A model generated the notes under the pieces. That model saw nothing but the letters and a program-made list of their open reading frames with translations. It searched no databases and was not told the origin of the DNA. Of a stretch of 64,000 bases of DNA, positions 39,240 through 52,009 are shown in pieces (positions within the stretch are counted from its first letter, which is position 1; every line of letters begins with the position of its first letter). A program made the translations under genes and the position numbers. This DNA is from Lophius americanus (lineage: Eukaryota; Chordata; Actinopteri; Lophiiformes; Lophiidae), in the NCBI GenBank assembly GCA_037951165.1, contig JBBDHG010000161.1, forward strand, positions 867,501 through 931,500, in the 5' to 3' direction.

Positions 39240-41470
39240 AGGCAGCAAGGCTAGAAGCATTGGAAGAGGGTACAAATGGTTTTATCATGGTGTAGATGGG
39301 AGGAGAAATGGGGAAGGGATGAACCTGTAGGAGGAGTATTTGAAGAGTGTGCCCGAGATGAAAAAAGTGTCAGAAGAGTGATGGGTATGAAAATAAAAAT
39401 TAGAGGTCTGATGATGAACGTTGTCAGCGCTTACCCACCACAAGTTGGTTGTGAGTTGTAGGAGAAAAAGAATTTCTGGAGAGTGTTGGATGAAGTGATG
39501 GAGAGTATTAGAGGGATGGTTGGAGCAGACTTCAATGGCCATGTTGGTGGAGGGAACAGAGGAGATGAGGAAGTGATAGGTAAGTATGGTGTTATGGACA
39601 GGCATTCGGAAGGACAAAGGGTGGTAGATATTACGAAAAGAATGGAAATGGCGGTGGTGAATACATATTTCAAGAAGAGGGAGGAGCACATGGAGACTTA
39701 TAATACGGAGGTATGAGCACACAGGTGGACTACATCCTACACAGAAGATGCCACCTGAAAGAGATTGGAGACTGCAAGGAGGTGACAGAGGAGAACATAG
39801 CAAGACCGTATAGAATGGTTATATTTAGGATGGTTCTGGTGGTGCATAAGAGGAAAGAGCAAAGCTAGAGCAGAAGATCAAATGGTGGAAGCTGAGGAAG
39901 GAAGGCGGTTGTGTGAACTTCAGGGAGGAGATGAGACAGTGTCTGGGTGGTAGCGAAGACCTGCCGGCAACCAAAGCAAACCACAACCACAGCAAATATG
40001 GTAAGGGAGACAGGAAGGAAGGTGCTTGCTGTGTTATCTGGACAGAGCAAAAAAAATTAAGGAGACTTGGTGGTGGAATGAGGAAATGTAGCAGAGTATA
40101 AGCAGGAAAAAATTAGTGAAGAAAAGAGAGATTAAGAAAGTAGGCAGGAGTACAGAAATATGCAACGCTAGGCGAAGGGTGAGGTGGCAAAGGCTAAACA
40201 AGAGGCCTATGACGAGTTGTGTGAGAGGTTGGACACTAAGGAAGGAGAAATGCACTTTTCCACCACAGTACAATTTGGTGACGTAGAGAGATCAAGATGG
40301 GAAGAATGTGCTGCAGGTTAGGGTGATTAAAGACAGAGATGGAAATGTGCTAAGAAGTGAAGAGAGTGTGAGGAAGAGATAAAGGAGTACTTTGGGGAAC
40401 TGATAAAAAAACAAAATGAGCGAGAGGGAGGGATGGAAGGTACGAGAATTGTAAATCAAGAAGTCCAAAGGATCAGTAATGTTGAAGTGAGAGCAGCTTT
40501 GAAGAGGATGAAGAATGGAATGGTCCTGATGACATACCGATGGAGGTATGGAGATGCCTGGGAGAGAGGGAAGTGGAGCTTTTAACTAGATTTTTCAACA
40601 CTGACTTAGAGAGTGAGATGATGCCTAAGGAATGAGGGAAAAGTATACCGGTCGCAATTTTCAAGAACAAGGGGGGATGTGCAGAGCTGTAGGAATTACA
40701 GAGGTATTAAGCTGATGAGCCACATGATGAAGATCTGGGAAAGAGTAGTGAAAGCTAGGTTAAGTGGTGACAATTTGGGGGTAGCACTATGATTCCATGC
40801 CAAGAAGGGGCCCTACAGGTGCAATGTTTGCTTTGATGGTGCTGATGGAGAAGTACAGAGAAGGCCAGAAGGAGTTGCGTTGAGTCTTTGTGGATTTAGA
40901 GAAAGTTTACGCCAGAGTTCCGAGGGGCGGAATTGTTGTATTGATTGAGAAAGTGGGAGCAGAGGATCCAAGGAGTAAACCGTTCAGAGTAAAGGGGAGT
41001 GTGAAAAAAGAGGCGAAGAAGGGAGTGCAGGCAGGGTGGAGTGGGTGGGAAAGAGTGTCACGAGTTGTCTGTGACAGAAGAGTAGCAACAAGAGTGAAAG
41101 GAAAGGTTTACAAGATGGTAGTGAGACCAGCTCTGCTGTATGGTTTAGAAGCCGAAAGACAGGAGGTAGAGCTTGAGGTGGCAGAGTTGAAGATGTTAAG
41201 ATTTTCTCTGGGAGGGATAATGGTGGACAGGATTAGAAATGAGCACATCAGAGGGACAAGCCCAGGTTAGACGTCTTGGAATCAAACTAAGAGAGGGCAG
41301 ATTCGGATGGTTGGGACACGTGGAAAGGAGGGATAATGGATCTATTGGTAGAAGGATGCTAGAGTTGGAGTTGCCAGAAAGGGAAAAAATGTGATGGCTG
41401 AAGAGGCGGTTCCTAGATGTGAAGAGAGAGGACATGCATTGGTTATCAAATTGATGGTTGCAGTGCAAAT
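39240..41470 (+). mobile_element. RTE-clade LINE, broken and missing the RT catalytic core
   Basis: On the + strand the endonuclease region shows NVVSAYPPQ (about 39418), GADFNGHVGGGNRGDEE (39525-39575), VVNTYFKKREEH (about 39656) and, after a frame change, STQVDYILHRR. RT fingers motifs follow: ALKRMKNG, then GPDDIPMEVWRCLG (about 40523) and IFKNKG. The first catalytic motif appears as FVDLEKVYARVPRGG (about 40885-40930). The reading then jumps to KEAKKGVQAGWSGW and RPALLYGLEA, skipping the YADD region. It ends with ELEVAELKMLRFSLGG and RRDNGSIGRRMLELEL-like sequence. Similar to the RTE/BovB proteins often misannotated as craniofacial development protein 2. Confidence 0.8.
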
Positions 41471-42107
41471 GCCCCTGTAGGCAACCGTAGATTTCTTGTC
41501 AAACCAAATTTACCTAATTCATAGGACTCAATATTAACACTTCATGTAAATCAGGACTGTAACTGATCCTCTAGGAAAGCATATATGCAAAAAAAATGGC
41601 AAATATTGTACTCATTGCCGAACACAAAGTGTGCAGGAACCATATATATCAATTTAACATGCCACTTGTAAGCATAGCGACATGCCGGCAAGGCAATGTT
41701 CAGGTAAGACAAACCACTTAATACCCCGAGACACTGCTAGGGGGCAGCGACTCAACCCACAGCATCTGAAACTGCCGCCTCCGGCTACAGCAGACTTCCA
41801 AACTTTTATTTTTTGACATAAATGTTTGCATCATAGTAGCTTGAAAAACTTCTTTCTCCTGGTTGCATCTGAGGGCGGACGGAAGGTAAACACCTTAAAG
41901 CAGCCTGAGAAGAACAGAACTGGTGTCTAAGGTTTCACCTGGATGCTGCTATTTCCCTTTACTTTTTAAACATTAAAACATTTTAATTACACCATTATTA
42001 CTCTTTTTTATTAAGGAAAAATATAAAACAAACAGTTGGTAGCGTACATCTTTACTAATTCATCTACTAACTAAAACAAATGTGTTGGCACATGTGGGTG
42101 CACCACA

Positions 42108-42168
42108 GAAACGGTTCAACTGCTGTGTCGACCCTTAAAGGGTAAAGCCGAAAGAAGAAGAACAACAA
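42108..42168 (+). repeat. RTE-type LINE 3' tail remnant
   Basis: ACTGCTGTGTCGACCC then AAAGGGTAAAGCCGAAAG and an AAGAAGAAC tail resembles the conserved 3' end of fish RTE elements. It may be the displaced end of the element at 39.2-41.5 kb, with about 640 bases between, or an independent copy. Confidence 0.55.
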
Positions 42169-42234
42169 CTACAATGTTCAAAGGACCACTTAAATCAAGA
42201 GTCAAATCTCAATGTATGAAATATTCAAGTTGAA

Positions 42235-42800
42235 TTGATTAGACTGACTGATTAAACTCATAGTGTGTCTCAGAGGTGGTTTTGGCCTCCATGTGCCTCC
42301 ATGCACTCCTTACAACATCTGGGCATGTTCCTGATGAGACAAAGAATGATTTGCTTGGGATCCTCCTTCTATTACCGGATCAATGTATCAGTGAGCTCCT
42401 AGACAGACTGTGGTGCGTGGTCATGGCATCTTATGCACCACTACATATGTCTCAGGTGGATTCAAGTCATGGGAATGTTAGGACAAATCAATGGCATCAA
42501 TGAATTCATTATCCAGGAACAGGCTACACAATCTGGTCACATGAGGACAGGCATGGTCCAAGAGGGACCCACTGTTGACAATGAGTCTGCGGACTACATC
42601 CTGGTACCTAACAGCAGTCAGATCATGTTTGACAGTCACCTATTGGTCAGAAAACATGCACACCAGTAGCCCGTTGGAGGGCATTATGTAGGGATACCAG
42701 TGCTACTGCTGGGTTGTTGCCCTTCTACGACCCGTTCCAGCTAACCTGGTGTAATCTCCCCCACGCTCTAGAGACTGCTCTGGGAGACACAACAAACCAT
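42235..42800 (-). mobile_element. Tc1-like transposon relic, internally deleted
   Basis: The - strand reads LTAVRYQDVVRRL, then DHACPHVTRLCSLFLDNEF, IDAIDLS, HSHDLNPPET, and later EHAQML. This order (second catalytic Asp block, then SPDLNPIEHIW-like block) is that of Tc1/mariner transposases. The part at 42700-42800 belongs to a much more upstream region of such elements, so roughly 600 bases have been lost near 42670. Several stops; terminal inverted repeats not identified. Confidence 0.75.
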
Positions 42801-42894
42801 TGTTTACATGATTCCTATATATAACTTGAATCTGCTGTACGTACAACATCCTTAAGAGAGCTTGTTAGCAGGTGTTGTATTAATTGTGCTATAA

Positions 42895-43290
42895 AGTTGA
42901 CTAGTCACTTAGTGCGAGGAAGAAATCGATTTCTGGAAAGGTCTGTTGTAGATTTCCAACACTGGGGGGCACTTTATCCCCAAAAGTTTTCAGGTTACAA
43001 TTTAATATTCATGCTTTGCTTGCCAGGGCAAGCTTATTCATTAAAAACCCTGTTTCCTGGTCATAACTTCTTAACCGTTGGTTCTAGTTGGCCCAAATGT
43101 GGCGCATATGAATCAACTTGATGGAATCTGTCCTGTATATTTTACTTTACTCAATTATACTTTCTTTATTAAACTTCTTCCTTCTAACAAATTTAGACGC
43201 AGAGAAATCCGCGTTCAATAGATGTGGATTAGGGCCTTTTCGGGGATATCCCTTTGCTGTTGGGGGCAGTTTAAGCCTAGTTTAAGACAA
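42895..43290 (+). repeat. Family X repeat copy with head and tail
   Basis: Head TTAGTGCGAGGAAGAAATCG, then GATTTCCAACACTGGGG (block start 42960), TTATCCCCAAAAGTTTTCAG, CATAACTTCTTAACCGTTGG, and GGCCCAAATGTGGCGCATAT followed by GAATCAACTTGATGG. The tail CGGGGATATCCCTTTGCTGT and GGCAGTTTAAGCCTAG lies at about 43240-43285. This is the best single copy for defining the element. Confidence 0.65.
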
Positions 43291-44384
43291 ATGTTTTTAT
43301 TTCAGCACATGTGGATTATTAGATTAATTTAAACTACAACATGGACGGTCACAGATATCAATATTTATCTTGATAAATGTGGGTGACTTTTTTTTTACAT
43401 TTATGAATTATTTACTGAAAAATTTGCAACAATTCCAGAAAATGCAATGCTAAGGAACATAAAGAAATCATGATTCTGACCCCTTCCTGATGTGCATCAA
43501 ACCTACATTTTTTCCTGACGCAAGTTTTGTGAAACTCAGCTCATGTTACTGTAGTCTTTGTGTGAACAAACACACACACAAAAAGTCAAGCATTGGACAA
43601 AAAAAAGACAAGAGGAGAACCTAGCTTAATCACATACACACCGGTGTCAGAGTGGTTTTAAATGTGAACAGTGATGAGAGTGTGGCTTGCCAGATGGTCT
43701 GGTCAGATGTGCCAGGTCGAATATGATGCTGTTCATCCAACCTGCTTCTTAGATCTGTAACAGAGTTAGTAGACAGGTCATAAATCAACCTTCTTCATGG
43801 TTTCTATTGCTTCCAGCGAAGGAGTCCCAAAACTGAACCTGTTTTCCCTCATGTGGAATAGAAATGCAATCTCTCGGGTATCATGTCAAATGGTCTGTAG
43901 GTTTCCCACGCATACAGAAAAGCTGAGTCTCAACATGCTTCATCTGCACACAGGGAACTCAATGTGAGTCTGTTGTAGCTTTTGATAGCTGCCATATTTC
44001 AACAACTTTGGGGTTTTGGATTCACATTATGATGCATCATTCGTTGTGACAAGAAATCCATGAGAGGGCTAGCTGTATGTATGCAGCTTCATAACATCAG
44101 CTGGCTGCAGAGTCAACATTGCTGCAGGTAAATGTAAATAAAATCCTCAATAAAGACTGGTATCATGAGTTTAGTAATAACCTACACAGATCAGCCAAAT
44201 ATTTATAAGAGTGTCTTAATGCTATGTCAAGTAATGTTTGAGAATCTAACACAGTTTGGTAAGTGACAGACATTAGGCCTACTCTCCCTGACAGTCCGGC
44301 GATCCCCTGATTGAACACCTCAAATAAAATATGATATTATGTCAGTTTTTTCATAGAATAAAAAAAGTCCACTTAGTTTGTAAA

Positions 44385-44560
44385 GTATGATCTTTTAGAG
44401 TGAAATTTTGAACTAAATCAGACCAACGGTTCTCCAATTATGTCCAAAAAAACATTCGGAGATAAAGCTCCCTCTAATGACAATAATACTCAACTAACCT
44501 CCCAAAATCCAGTCCTTACATGCACTGAGGTCTATTAGGGTATAAAAAAATTTCATGAAA
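44385..44560 (-). repeat. Family X repeat copy, short
   Basis: On the - strand: a degraded head around 44530, a block TCATTAGAGGGAGCTTTATC (about 44467-44485), and an arm GGAGAACCGTTGGTCTGATT. Matches the other copies in order; tail absent. Confidence 0.5.
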
Positions 44561-44588
44561 TAGTTATTCAATTATTGTGTTAAAAGAG

Positions 44589-44621
44589 AGGATCTCTGGT
44601 GGATGCCGCACCAGAGATCTT
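44589..44621. repeat. Perfect hairpin, 7-base loop
   Basis: GATCTCTGGTG at 44591-44601 pairs exactly with CACCAGAGATC at 44609-44619, with loop GATGCCG. One wobble and one further pair extend the stem. Confidence 0.85.
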
Positions 44622-46790
44622 GTAATGCATGGTTTAATGAACCATTAATAAATCTAAAGTCTGTGTGTCCACCTCGGTGAAAAGACATAGTAAGATATGA
44701 ATGTACTTTGGTTCACAATCATCTAAATTTTTAATGATAAATGGTTGCTTGTCTTTGATCTTACTGTTTTATAGACTCTCAAATGAAACATAGGGACTAT
44801 CTGATCCATTTTCACTTATTCCCTAATAATCTCACATGGAAGTCAACAAATGGCTGTTAATTCTGTGTCGCTGGGGTCTTAAGCATCAACAGAGGTTTCA
44901 ATAGATAATTTAACTTCTGCTGAGGTCCTCTGAAGCTGAAGCCTAAAATATTTTTTTGTGAATTGTCATTACCATAATCTTTGTTTTGGACATCATTAAA
45001 GGAGGAGGCCCTGAAGATATAAAGTAGCTACTGTCATGTAAGTCTGTGGGATTTAACGCTATGATGTAATGAAGTATTTTTGGTTACTACTCCTTTCGTT
45101 GCATAGGTAACCACGGAAATAAAGCCCCTTTCTCACATCCATGTCATCAGTGCACTTTTCATGAGGGGCAAGATGATCGGGTAGCGTTCCCATGGTTTAT
45201 AGAATGTTAGTGTGTGTCACTCTGTGTTGTGTGGCTATGCGTGTCTCTTGATTGACTTCATCCCTCTGCGTCTGCAGCTCGGCCTCTCCTACCTCTACTA
45301 AGAATTCTTCTGACATATCTATAGATATGATGTGAGTTCAACTTCACAACATTGCGTCGCAGATCTTCCTCGCTGATGTGCTGTGAGCAGGTTGGAGGCA
45401 ATGGAGCACATCGAGTTAATGCTGAGCAGAGGGGGGGTTCCCAGTGGCGACAGACTCAGCTGTGTGTATGCATCCTCCCAAAGTTCAGATGAGGTCAGTC
45501 CCATATACGGGCTGCCTCAGAGTTATCCATTTTCTGAAAGGTGTGGTAGAAGAGAGAAGGAATTTCAACCATACAAAATGCAACACATCTTTTATGAATT
45601 AAATACATGTTTCCATGTTACAGCATATTTAACAAGAAATCCTTTCTTGCAACATTGTTGAAGTGCTTTATTGTAGGGGACCTTTGACACTCCTCAAGCA
45701 TGAGGAAAGGATCAAATATGTAGTTAGAAATGTAAGCAGATCAAAAGGCTGAAGAAGGAGAAAACATCCATTTGAGACAATGAGGCTTCTCTGTGGTAAT
45801 TCTGTTTAAAGATAAATGGCTAAAAGGCTATTGGGCTGCAGGAGTCTGTCCTGAATATAATGAGATGCATGTAAGTAAGCAGCATGAGAAGCCAAATGTA
45901 TGTGGAGGGGTCCTACAGTACGGTTGTTAGGGTTGAGACATCTCTTAATCTGCATATACTTTTAAAAAAAGATGAAAAGAGAAGAAAAGAATGTCCTTCT
46001 GTGAACCCTAGGTCTGTAAAGTTGCTTGGGTTTACTGTGAATTGTTCCCTGAAATTTCCATAAACTATGCAGTGAGGCCCACTTTCTATAGCCTACAGTA
46101 TGGACCTTTCCAAGTATCTTGGGAGGGGGGGGCTATTTAACCTAAAACAGCTTTGTCTTGCCAGAAAAAAGAACTGTCAGCCTAATGGGCTTGAAATAAC
46201 CAGCAAAGATTCAAAGTGAATGAGAGCCCATGGTTGATTTTCTACACATTAGCCCTTCCCCGCAAAATGTTCAGGTTTTCAATAGTGAGGTGAGAAAAGC
46301 CCTAAATGTACCCTGCTGCCAGTACTTTGGTGGGAGAGGTTTTAAAATATCCACACAGGAATTATATGCTATCTAATGATGGGGAAAACAAATAACTAAG
46401 TATGCAAATTAATTTGCAACACCCAGAATGAGCCAAGAATACACTGACCTACTTGACAGAAACATATTCAGAGACATTAACAAGCGCCATGTGAATTAAT
46501 TACAGTAAGATTCTCATAAATGACGAAGTCATGACTAATCGCGTTTACTGTCTGGAGAAAAGAATCAGGGTTTCTCAGAACACGCTGACGTTCACTTGAG
46601 AGGGAACATGTTTTTGAGATTTGCCACTAGATCAGTCATGTCTCATCTTACATTGTAAGAGGGGGGTTTCATTTCCAGTTGTGGCTCAGCACTGGTCAAG
46701 GCACTTTTACTGGAAGAACCAAAAGAAAGGTGTTATCTGAAATAACACTGGTTCAGATTCACTTTAAAAATCTGCATATGGGCTATTTTA
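44622..46790. other. Intergenic, no gene recognised
   Basis: No domain-bearing frame. An acceptor-like CTGCAG with a short open reading near 45280 is unsupported. The part at about 46180-46560 is more evenly composed and includes a perfect palindrome of octamer motifs at 46403-46418. Confidence 0.5.
46403..46418. promoter_or_regulatory. Palindromic POU-octamer-like site
   Basis: TGCAAATTAATTTGCA is a perfect 16-base palindrome. The + strand reads ATGCAAAT (46402-46409), the classic octamer for POU factors, and the - strand reads TTGCAAAT. It also contains a TAATT homeodomain core. Function is inferred only. Confidence 0.35.
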
Positions 46791-46845
46791 ATAAATAGCT
46801 TTCTTATGTTCATTCAACTTTTCCTGCTAATATTCTTAGCCTTTT

Positions 46846-47095
46846 TTGGTCCTGACCAAGAAGAAAATGCTTGGGAAATATTATTTATTTACATATGCCT
46901 CCTCCTTGGTGGCCCCTTTGGCCTCTGGTATCCCCCAGGGCTCTATCCTTGGCCCATTACTATTTAGCATATCACTGGGTCATGTTATGAAGAAGTTCAG
47001 TCAAGTGGCCCACGTTTTTCAACAAGAAATTCTAACTCAAAATGTGATCAATTAGTAAATAAGCTTAAAGCGTATTAAAAGCCTATTAACTAACT
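46846..47095 (+). pseudogene. Non-LTR reverse transcriptase fragment
   Basis: The + strand encodes SGIPQGSILGPLLFS (about 46926-46970), the conserved B-box of LINE reverse transcriptases. It is directly followed by an unrelated reading, with the YADD box gone. A sister fragment at 62400-62560 shows the same junction. Confidence 0.6.
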
Positions 47096-47099
47096 GACA

Positions 47100-50000
47100 A
47101 AAGCCACACTTCCTCAAAGAAATAGTTACTTAGCCGAATAATAAATCCTGTTCAAATTTTGTGAATGCTAATGAGGAGTTTTATTCGTCGGTGCAAAATC
47201 TTTGACGTATTTGATCTTACTTTTATTCAAGAATTACATTATTTTTTTTATTGATGTAAATCATATGTTGCATTGCAGGGTTGATTTTTTTTTTGTTGCA
47301 TTTTTTAGCATATGATTACCGAATAATCTTTTAACTTTTTTTCTTTCTCTTATCTACTGTAAACTGCTCTTTCTATAAGCTAGAATTAATCTGCTGCTTT
47401 GTCGATGTGATGGGGGAATAAAAGAGGTCTTTGACATTTAATTATCAAGATACAGAGCTGCGAAACAGCATTGGACCGGTTCCTAGTTTATTTTTTATAA
47501 ATCCGTCGTGTATACTGTATCAGATATCAACCAACAAAATTTTAATATAAAACACATTTACCATAAAATAAATTTGACGTAAGATGGTGATGCAGTGTAG
47601 CTTGTAAAAACACTTTATTGACCCTCAGAGCTTTTTGGAGAATGATTTCAAAAGTTGAACCGTTTGGACACCAGAGACTAAAGAAGGGAGACATTCTGGA
47701 CATAACATTTTCTCACTACTTGATGTTGGATTGCCTCCCTACTCAAAGCTAACCAAAGCTTAAAACATCCATTACAAACGTTCAATGTATTGTACTTTTT
47801 AGAGCTGCGCCTTTATCGGTGTAACAAAAAGTCACTGAAGCAAACAAATAAAAAGCTGATAAGCATAACACCAGAAAATCAGCGGCCCACTGCTTCCAGC
47901 AGAGCAGCAGTTATCTTCAGTCTAGAGCATTAATAATGTCTCATTATAAACAAACACCTCATCATGCTCATGTTCCCACTGATATCGCCATCTTCAATAA
48001 CATTAACTCTAATTTTATAATACAAAGGCTTAACGTTAACCCTTATCTTAACCCTATAGCCTGACCCTAAAATCTAGAGAGTTGATATTGTTCGGGTTCC
48101 CCTCTTGCTGCTAAAACAGTTCTTAGATTAATTCTGTGTTCATACCTTTTTATCAGAACAGGCATTAATTATCATTGAAAGCTACAGTAGCTTTCGTTGT
48201 GTGACTTGACATCAGCTAGGCTTTGCTCACATGATCATCAATTAGCCTTGGGCCGTTGCCTTGATGTCGGTTCACTACTTAGACCTATTTGATAGTTTAG
48301 GAGATCCTCTGACCCACTTGTCTATCCATCACAATGTGTTTCTTGTCAAAGTTGTTCAGATCCTTCACCTTGCACATTTTTCTGTCCTCAAACACATCAG
48401 ATTCACGACAAAATGTTCAGAAGTGCCATTGCAATAAGATAATCAGTATTTTTCTGAATTCACTTTTCGATGGTTATAATATTAAGGCTTATAAGAGTAT
48501 AAAGTGTTTATTCACTTGCCTATTAGGTTTAAAACATTAGCCAAGAGCTGGAGTAGATCTCCATTGTGACTCCCCTCTTCATGGATGTGTTAAAGGTATT
48601 GACCAAGTTTCATGAAGTCATGCCGAGTATGTCTGTAATTGCCTAATATGGTAATGTTAGAGTGGTAATGGAGAGTGGTAACACCTCCATATTTCTTTAT
48701 CTATTTTTCCCTTATTTCCTTTCAGGGTTATCAATTTGTTGTGCTTCTCTACTGAGAAGGTTCTTTTACTGTTGTCAGTAAACCATGGGCCTCTTTGAAA
48801 TATGATATTTCTGCATTTTTTAACCCAGAAGATATAATCTGAGATCAGATACAAAAAAGTGCTAATAACATTGAATCTGTCAATATGCTTTAATGTGTTT
48901 GCATTAGCTCCTGGAATAGAATAACTTTCAACCATTAGGGTGAGCAGGACAACAGATGAAGCAACTTTATACTGACAAAACAAGAATAAATAATAGAATA
49001 AATAGAGTTTTTATATCATCAAATCTAAACATTTTCAAGGAGATGAAAAAAAAATTGTCAATGGTATTTTTTTTTAATTTCATGATTCAAATAACACACA
49101 TCACATCAACACTTACTATGGCATTACATCACAGAATATTTTCACCCTGAGTGGTTATGCTAAACCAGATTGTTAACCAGCTAACTTAATAGCTAAACAC
49201 ATCTGAGAGTTATAAGCAATGACAACATTTCTTCTCAACAGTCCGTCCACAGGTCAGATTTCCTTTATTTGTCACCTTCTATATACTTAAAAAAATCCTC
49301 AACCATCTTACAAAACAGTTTAGATAAAATAAATAACGATAAGAAGGGGAGATAAATCAATCGGATAGATAAAATAGGCTGCGACGTCATATCGCTTTTG
49401 CGTCGTCGAAATCTTTGGTTGATAATGTCATATTTCTCTGAGCAAACTGAGCTTCTGTCTCACACATCTGTCTGAGTTGTGTGTTATCCAGCAGCAGTGT
49501 GGACAGGGCGGCAGATTAGAGCTTTAGTTTAGATCATCACAAAAACAGTCAATGTGTTAACGTCATTGCTTCAGAGGAGGTGATGCCCCTCAGATCCAGG
49601 AACACATGAAAAGCCAATAAAAGTTAATGACGTTGTTAAAAAGTGGGCTCAGTGTGCTTTGTGAAAAATTTGCTCAGAGAGATTGACTCAGGTGTGAAAA
49701 GCCAGCCTACCGTCTGGACAAGAGTTGAAATATCAGTGAGTCTCTACATCCTGTGTGTCCTGTGAGTATTTAAGGAGCTGAGACCTGAAAGGCCGACCGT
49801 AAATGCTTCAGTCCATGTGCTCACTGAGGACTGGGTTCAAAGCAAGAGCTTAATGTAATTCCCCAGCACAACAGGATTTGTAACAGTCCCAAGAGGGTCA
49901 GTGAGGTTAAGAGCCGTTAAGTAGTAGTGTTTAAATCCTTCCTAAGCTCAGCAACCACAATGCAGGGCCCCCCACACTCCTCTGGACTCAGTTCACCTCA

Positions 50001-51142
50001 GGGTGTGGTTTGGACAAATTGGAAAGACAAAAGGAAGTATGACAGACAAATGCACGTGGAATGTGGGTTTGCTTTGAAGATTTCCAGGAAGGTTGAACTG
50101 CACGTACTTTGGACTGTTTCCATCAGGAGTGTATTTTACGTGATCAAAGAAAAAAAGGGTCCAAAATGATGTGAAATATCTGCAAACGATTGGTTGGAAA
50201 GGAAAATTAATTTAGTTTTGATGCTCGGCAAGTTGATATTAAGAACTTTCCGTCCAAAATGGCATGGATGCTTCGTCCTAGCTATATAAGGGCGAGAAAA
50301 ACTTTGTTTTTGTTTAACTTTATTCACTTTGGTAGTCCTTTTTTTTTACTCCCAAAACTCATCTGCTTTTTTTTTCCTCTGATGTGACTTTCCTTTCCAA
50401 AAATACTCCTGTCTGCATTTTCTGGGCTTGGGTAGGCTCCAGAATCGTAGAAACTACTCTTCAAATAACAAACATGTGCTGTAACATAACCGCAATTATT
50501 CTTAAATGTTTTGGGGACCAGCATTTGTTTTGTTATTTCAAATAAGAACCTGTTGCTACATTGCATAACTCATGTTCATCGTAATCAGCGACAGCTTTAC
50601 TCGACATGCAGATTACATCAGACATTGGCACCAGTCGGGACAGGCGTGATCGCTGAGGTAACTGGGATGGTGACCTGGTTCCTTTTGCACCTTTAGGTTA
50701 CAGAACTTAGTAGGAAAGGAATTTAGAACGTGATTTATTGCCCCATTACTTCCATCACAACTGCTGGGATGAAATGGAAATGAGCCATAAAATAACACCC
50801 AATAAGCACATGTGAAAATGTAAACTCTAACATACAGAACCCTAGAGATTATTTTTCTCAGACTCCAATGTGTTCAGTATCATTTTGTGTAGTAGGGTCT
50901 GAGATCAAATAGGTTTGGTGGTTTGACAAAGTTACTAGACAGCGAAAACGCTTTTCAGTTCTCTGGTCTGAATTATAGCTTCGACAGCGGAGGCTCAGGT
51001 TCACCTTAAATGAACCTACGCATTTGGCTGCGATTAGATGTGAGAGAGGAAGAGGAAAGAGCGAGAGATAAATACAGGAAGGGGGAGAGAAGGAGAGGGA
51101 CAGCCAGATAGACAGAAAGAGCGAGAGAGAGAAAGAGCAAGT

Positions 51143-51206
<64 letters not shown>

Positions 51207-52005
51207 GAGAAACAGAGAAACAGAGAGAAAAAAGAGTTCTTCCCAAAAAGGAGATTAATGAATTGGCATATATCTCTCCACCATCCAAGATTAAAAGCAG
51301 GGACAGAGCTTAAGCTAGTTTGACTGTCGGCTATCCAAAAAACTTAAGACATACATCATCATTGAAACCACATAAAAAACAGAAATATGTTACCTCATCA
51401 TAATAAAACAGCAAAAGGGAGCTAGAGGGAGAACAGCCTGAGCAGCATGAGCAGTGTGAGGAGGATTTATAATTAGAGAACGTTCAGCACCCCTGCTGTT
51501 CTGGTGATGGCTTCATCTCACAGAGAGACCATTTGAATTCTGAAGCGCCGCACCTCTTTCAGAATTTACAGACAGCCGTGCACGTCTGGATACAATATCC
51601 CTTCTCTGTAATGACAGGCTGTTTAAGCCTTTTCAAACACGAGTAATAACTTCTCTTTAATTATTTAAATTGGTTCTCAGTCATATATTTGTATACAGAG
51701 TGCATGGAAGCTTGGATAAGTCAGATTTCAAATTGCGTAGAAGATAATATCAAAACAATCTGTCAGTGCGCTTGGTGGCGCTTGATGAGAAATGCTGCAA
51801 AGAGATGATGTGCATTTTAGGAATGTTTGTTACATCCAGCATTGACTGATGAATTTTACTTTTATTTTCATCAATACATGAACGTGCACAATTAAAATGA
51901 TTAACAGAAACTGCTTCAGCTAGAGTGATTAATTCCTTTACGTGTGCCATGTGATCTAGGATACAAACATTTTTCTGATTGAATGGGGCCGTAGAGACAG
52001 CGAAA
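47100..52005. other. Gene desert, no exon recognised
   Basis: AT-rich unique-looking DNA. Open frames (48657-48983, 49927-50169, 50324-50566) lack domains. A 9-base perfect inverted repeat GAAAGCTAC/GTAGCTTTC lies near 48176. Confidence 0.5.
51119..51230. repeat. (GA)n microsatellite
   Basis: A long GA tract, uninterrupted for over 50 bases, flanked by GAAACA repeats. It creates spurious Glu-Arg and Ser-Leu open frames on the two strands. Confidence 0.95.
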
Positions 52006-52009
52006 GGAA

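Noticed and set aside
45281..45310. Acceptor-like CTGCAG followed by a short reading to TAA, a possible terminal exon
   Set aside because: Only eight codons, no recognisable protein, no polyadenylation or upstream exon evidence.
51034..51323. Long Ser-Leu and Glu-Arg open frames
   Set aside because: Produced by the (GA)n microsatellite.
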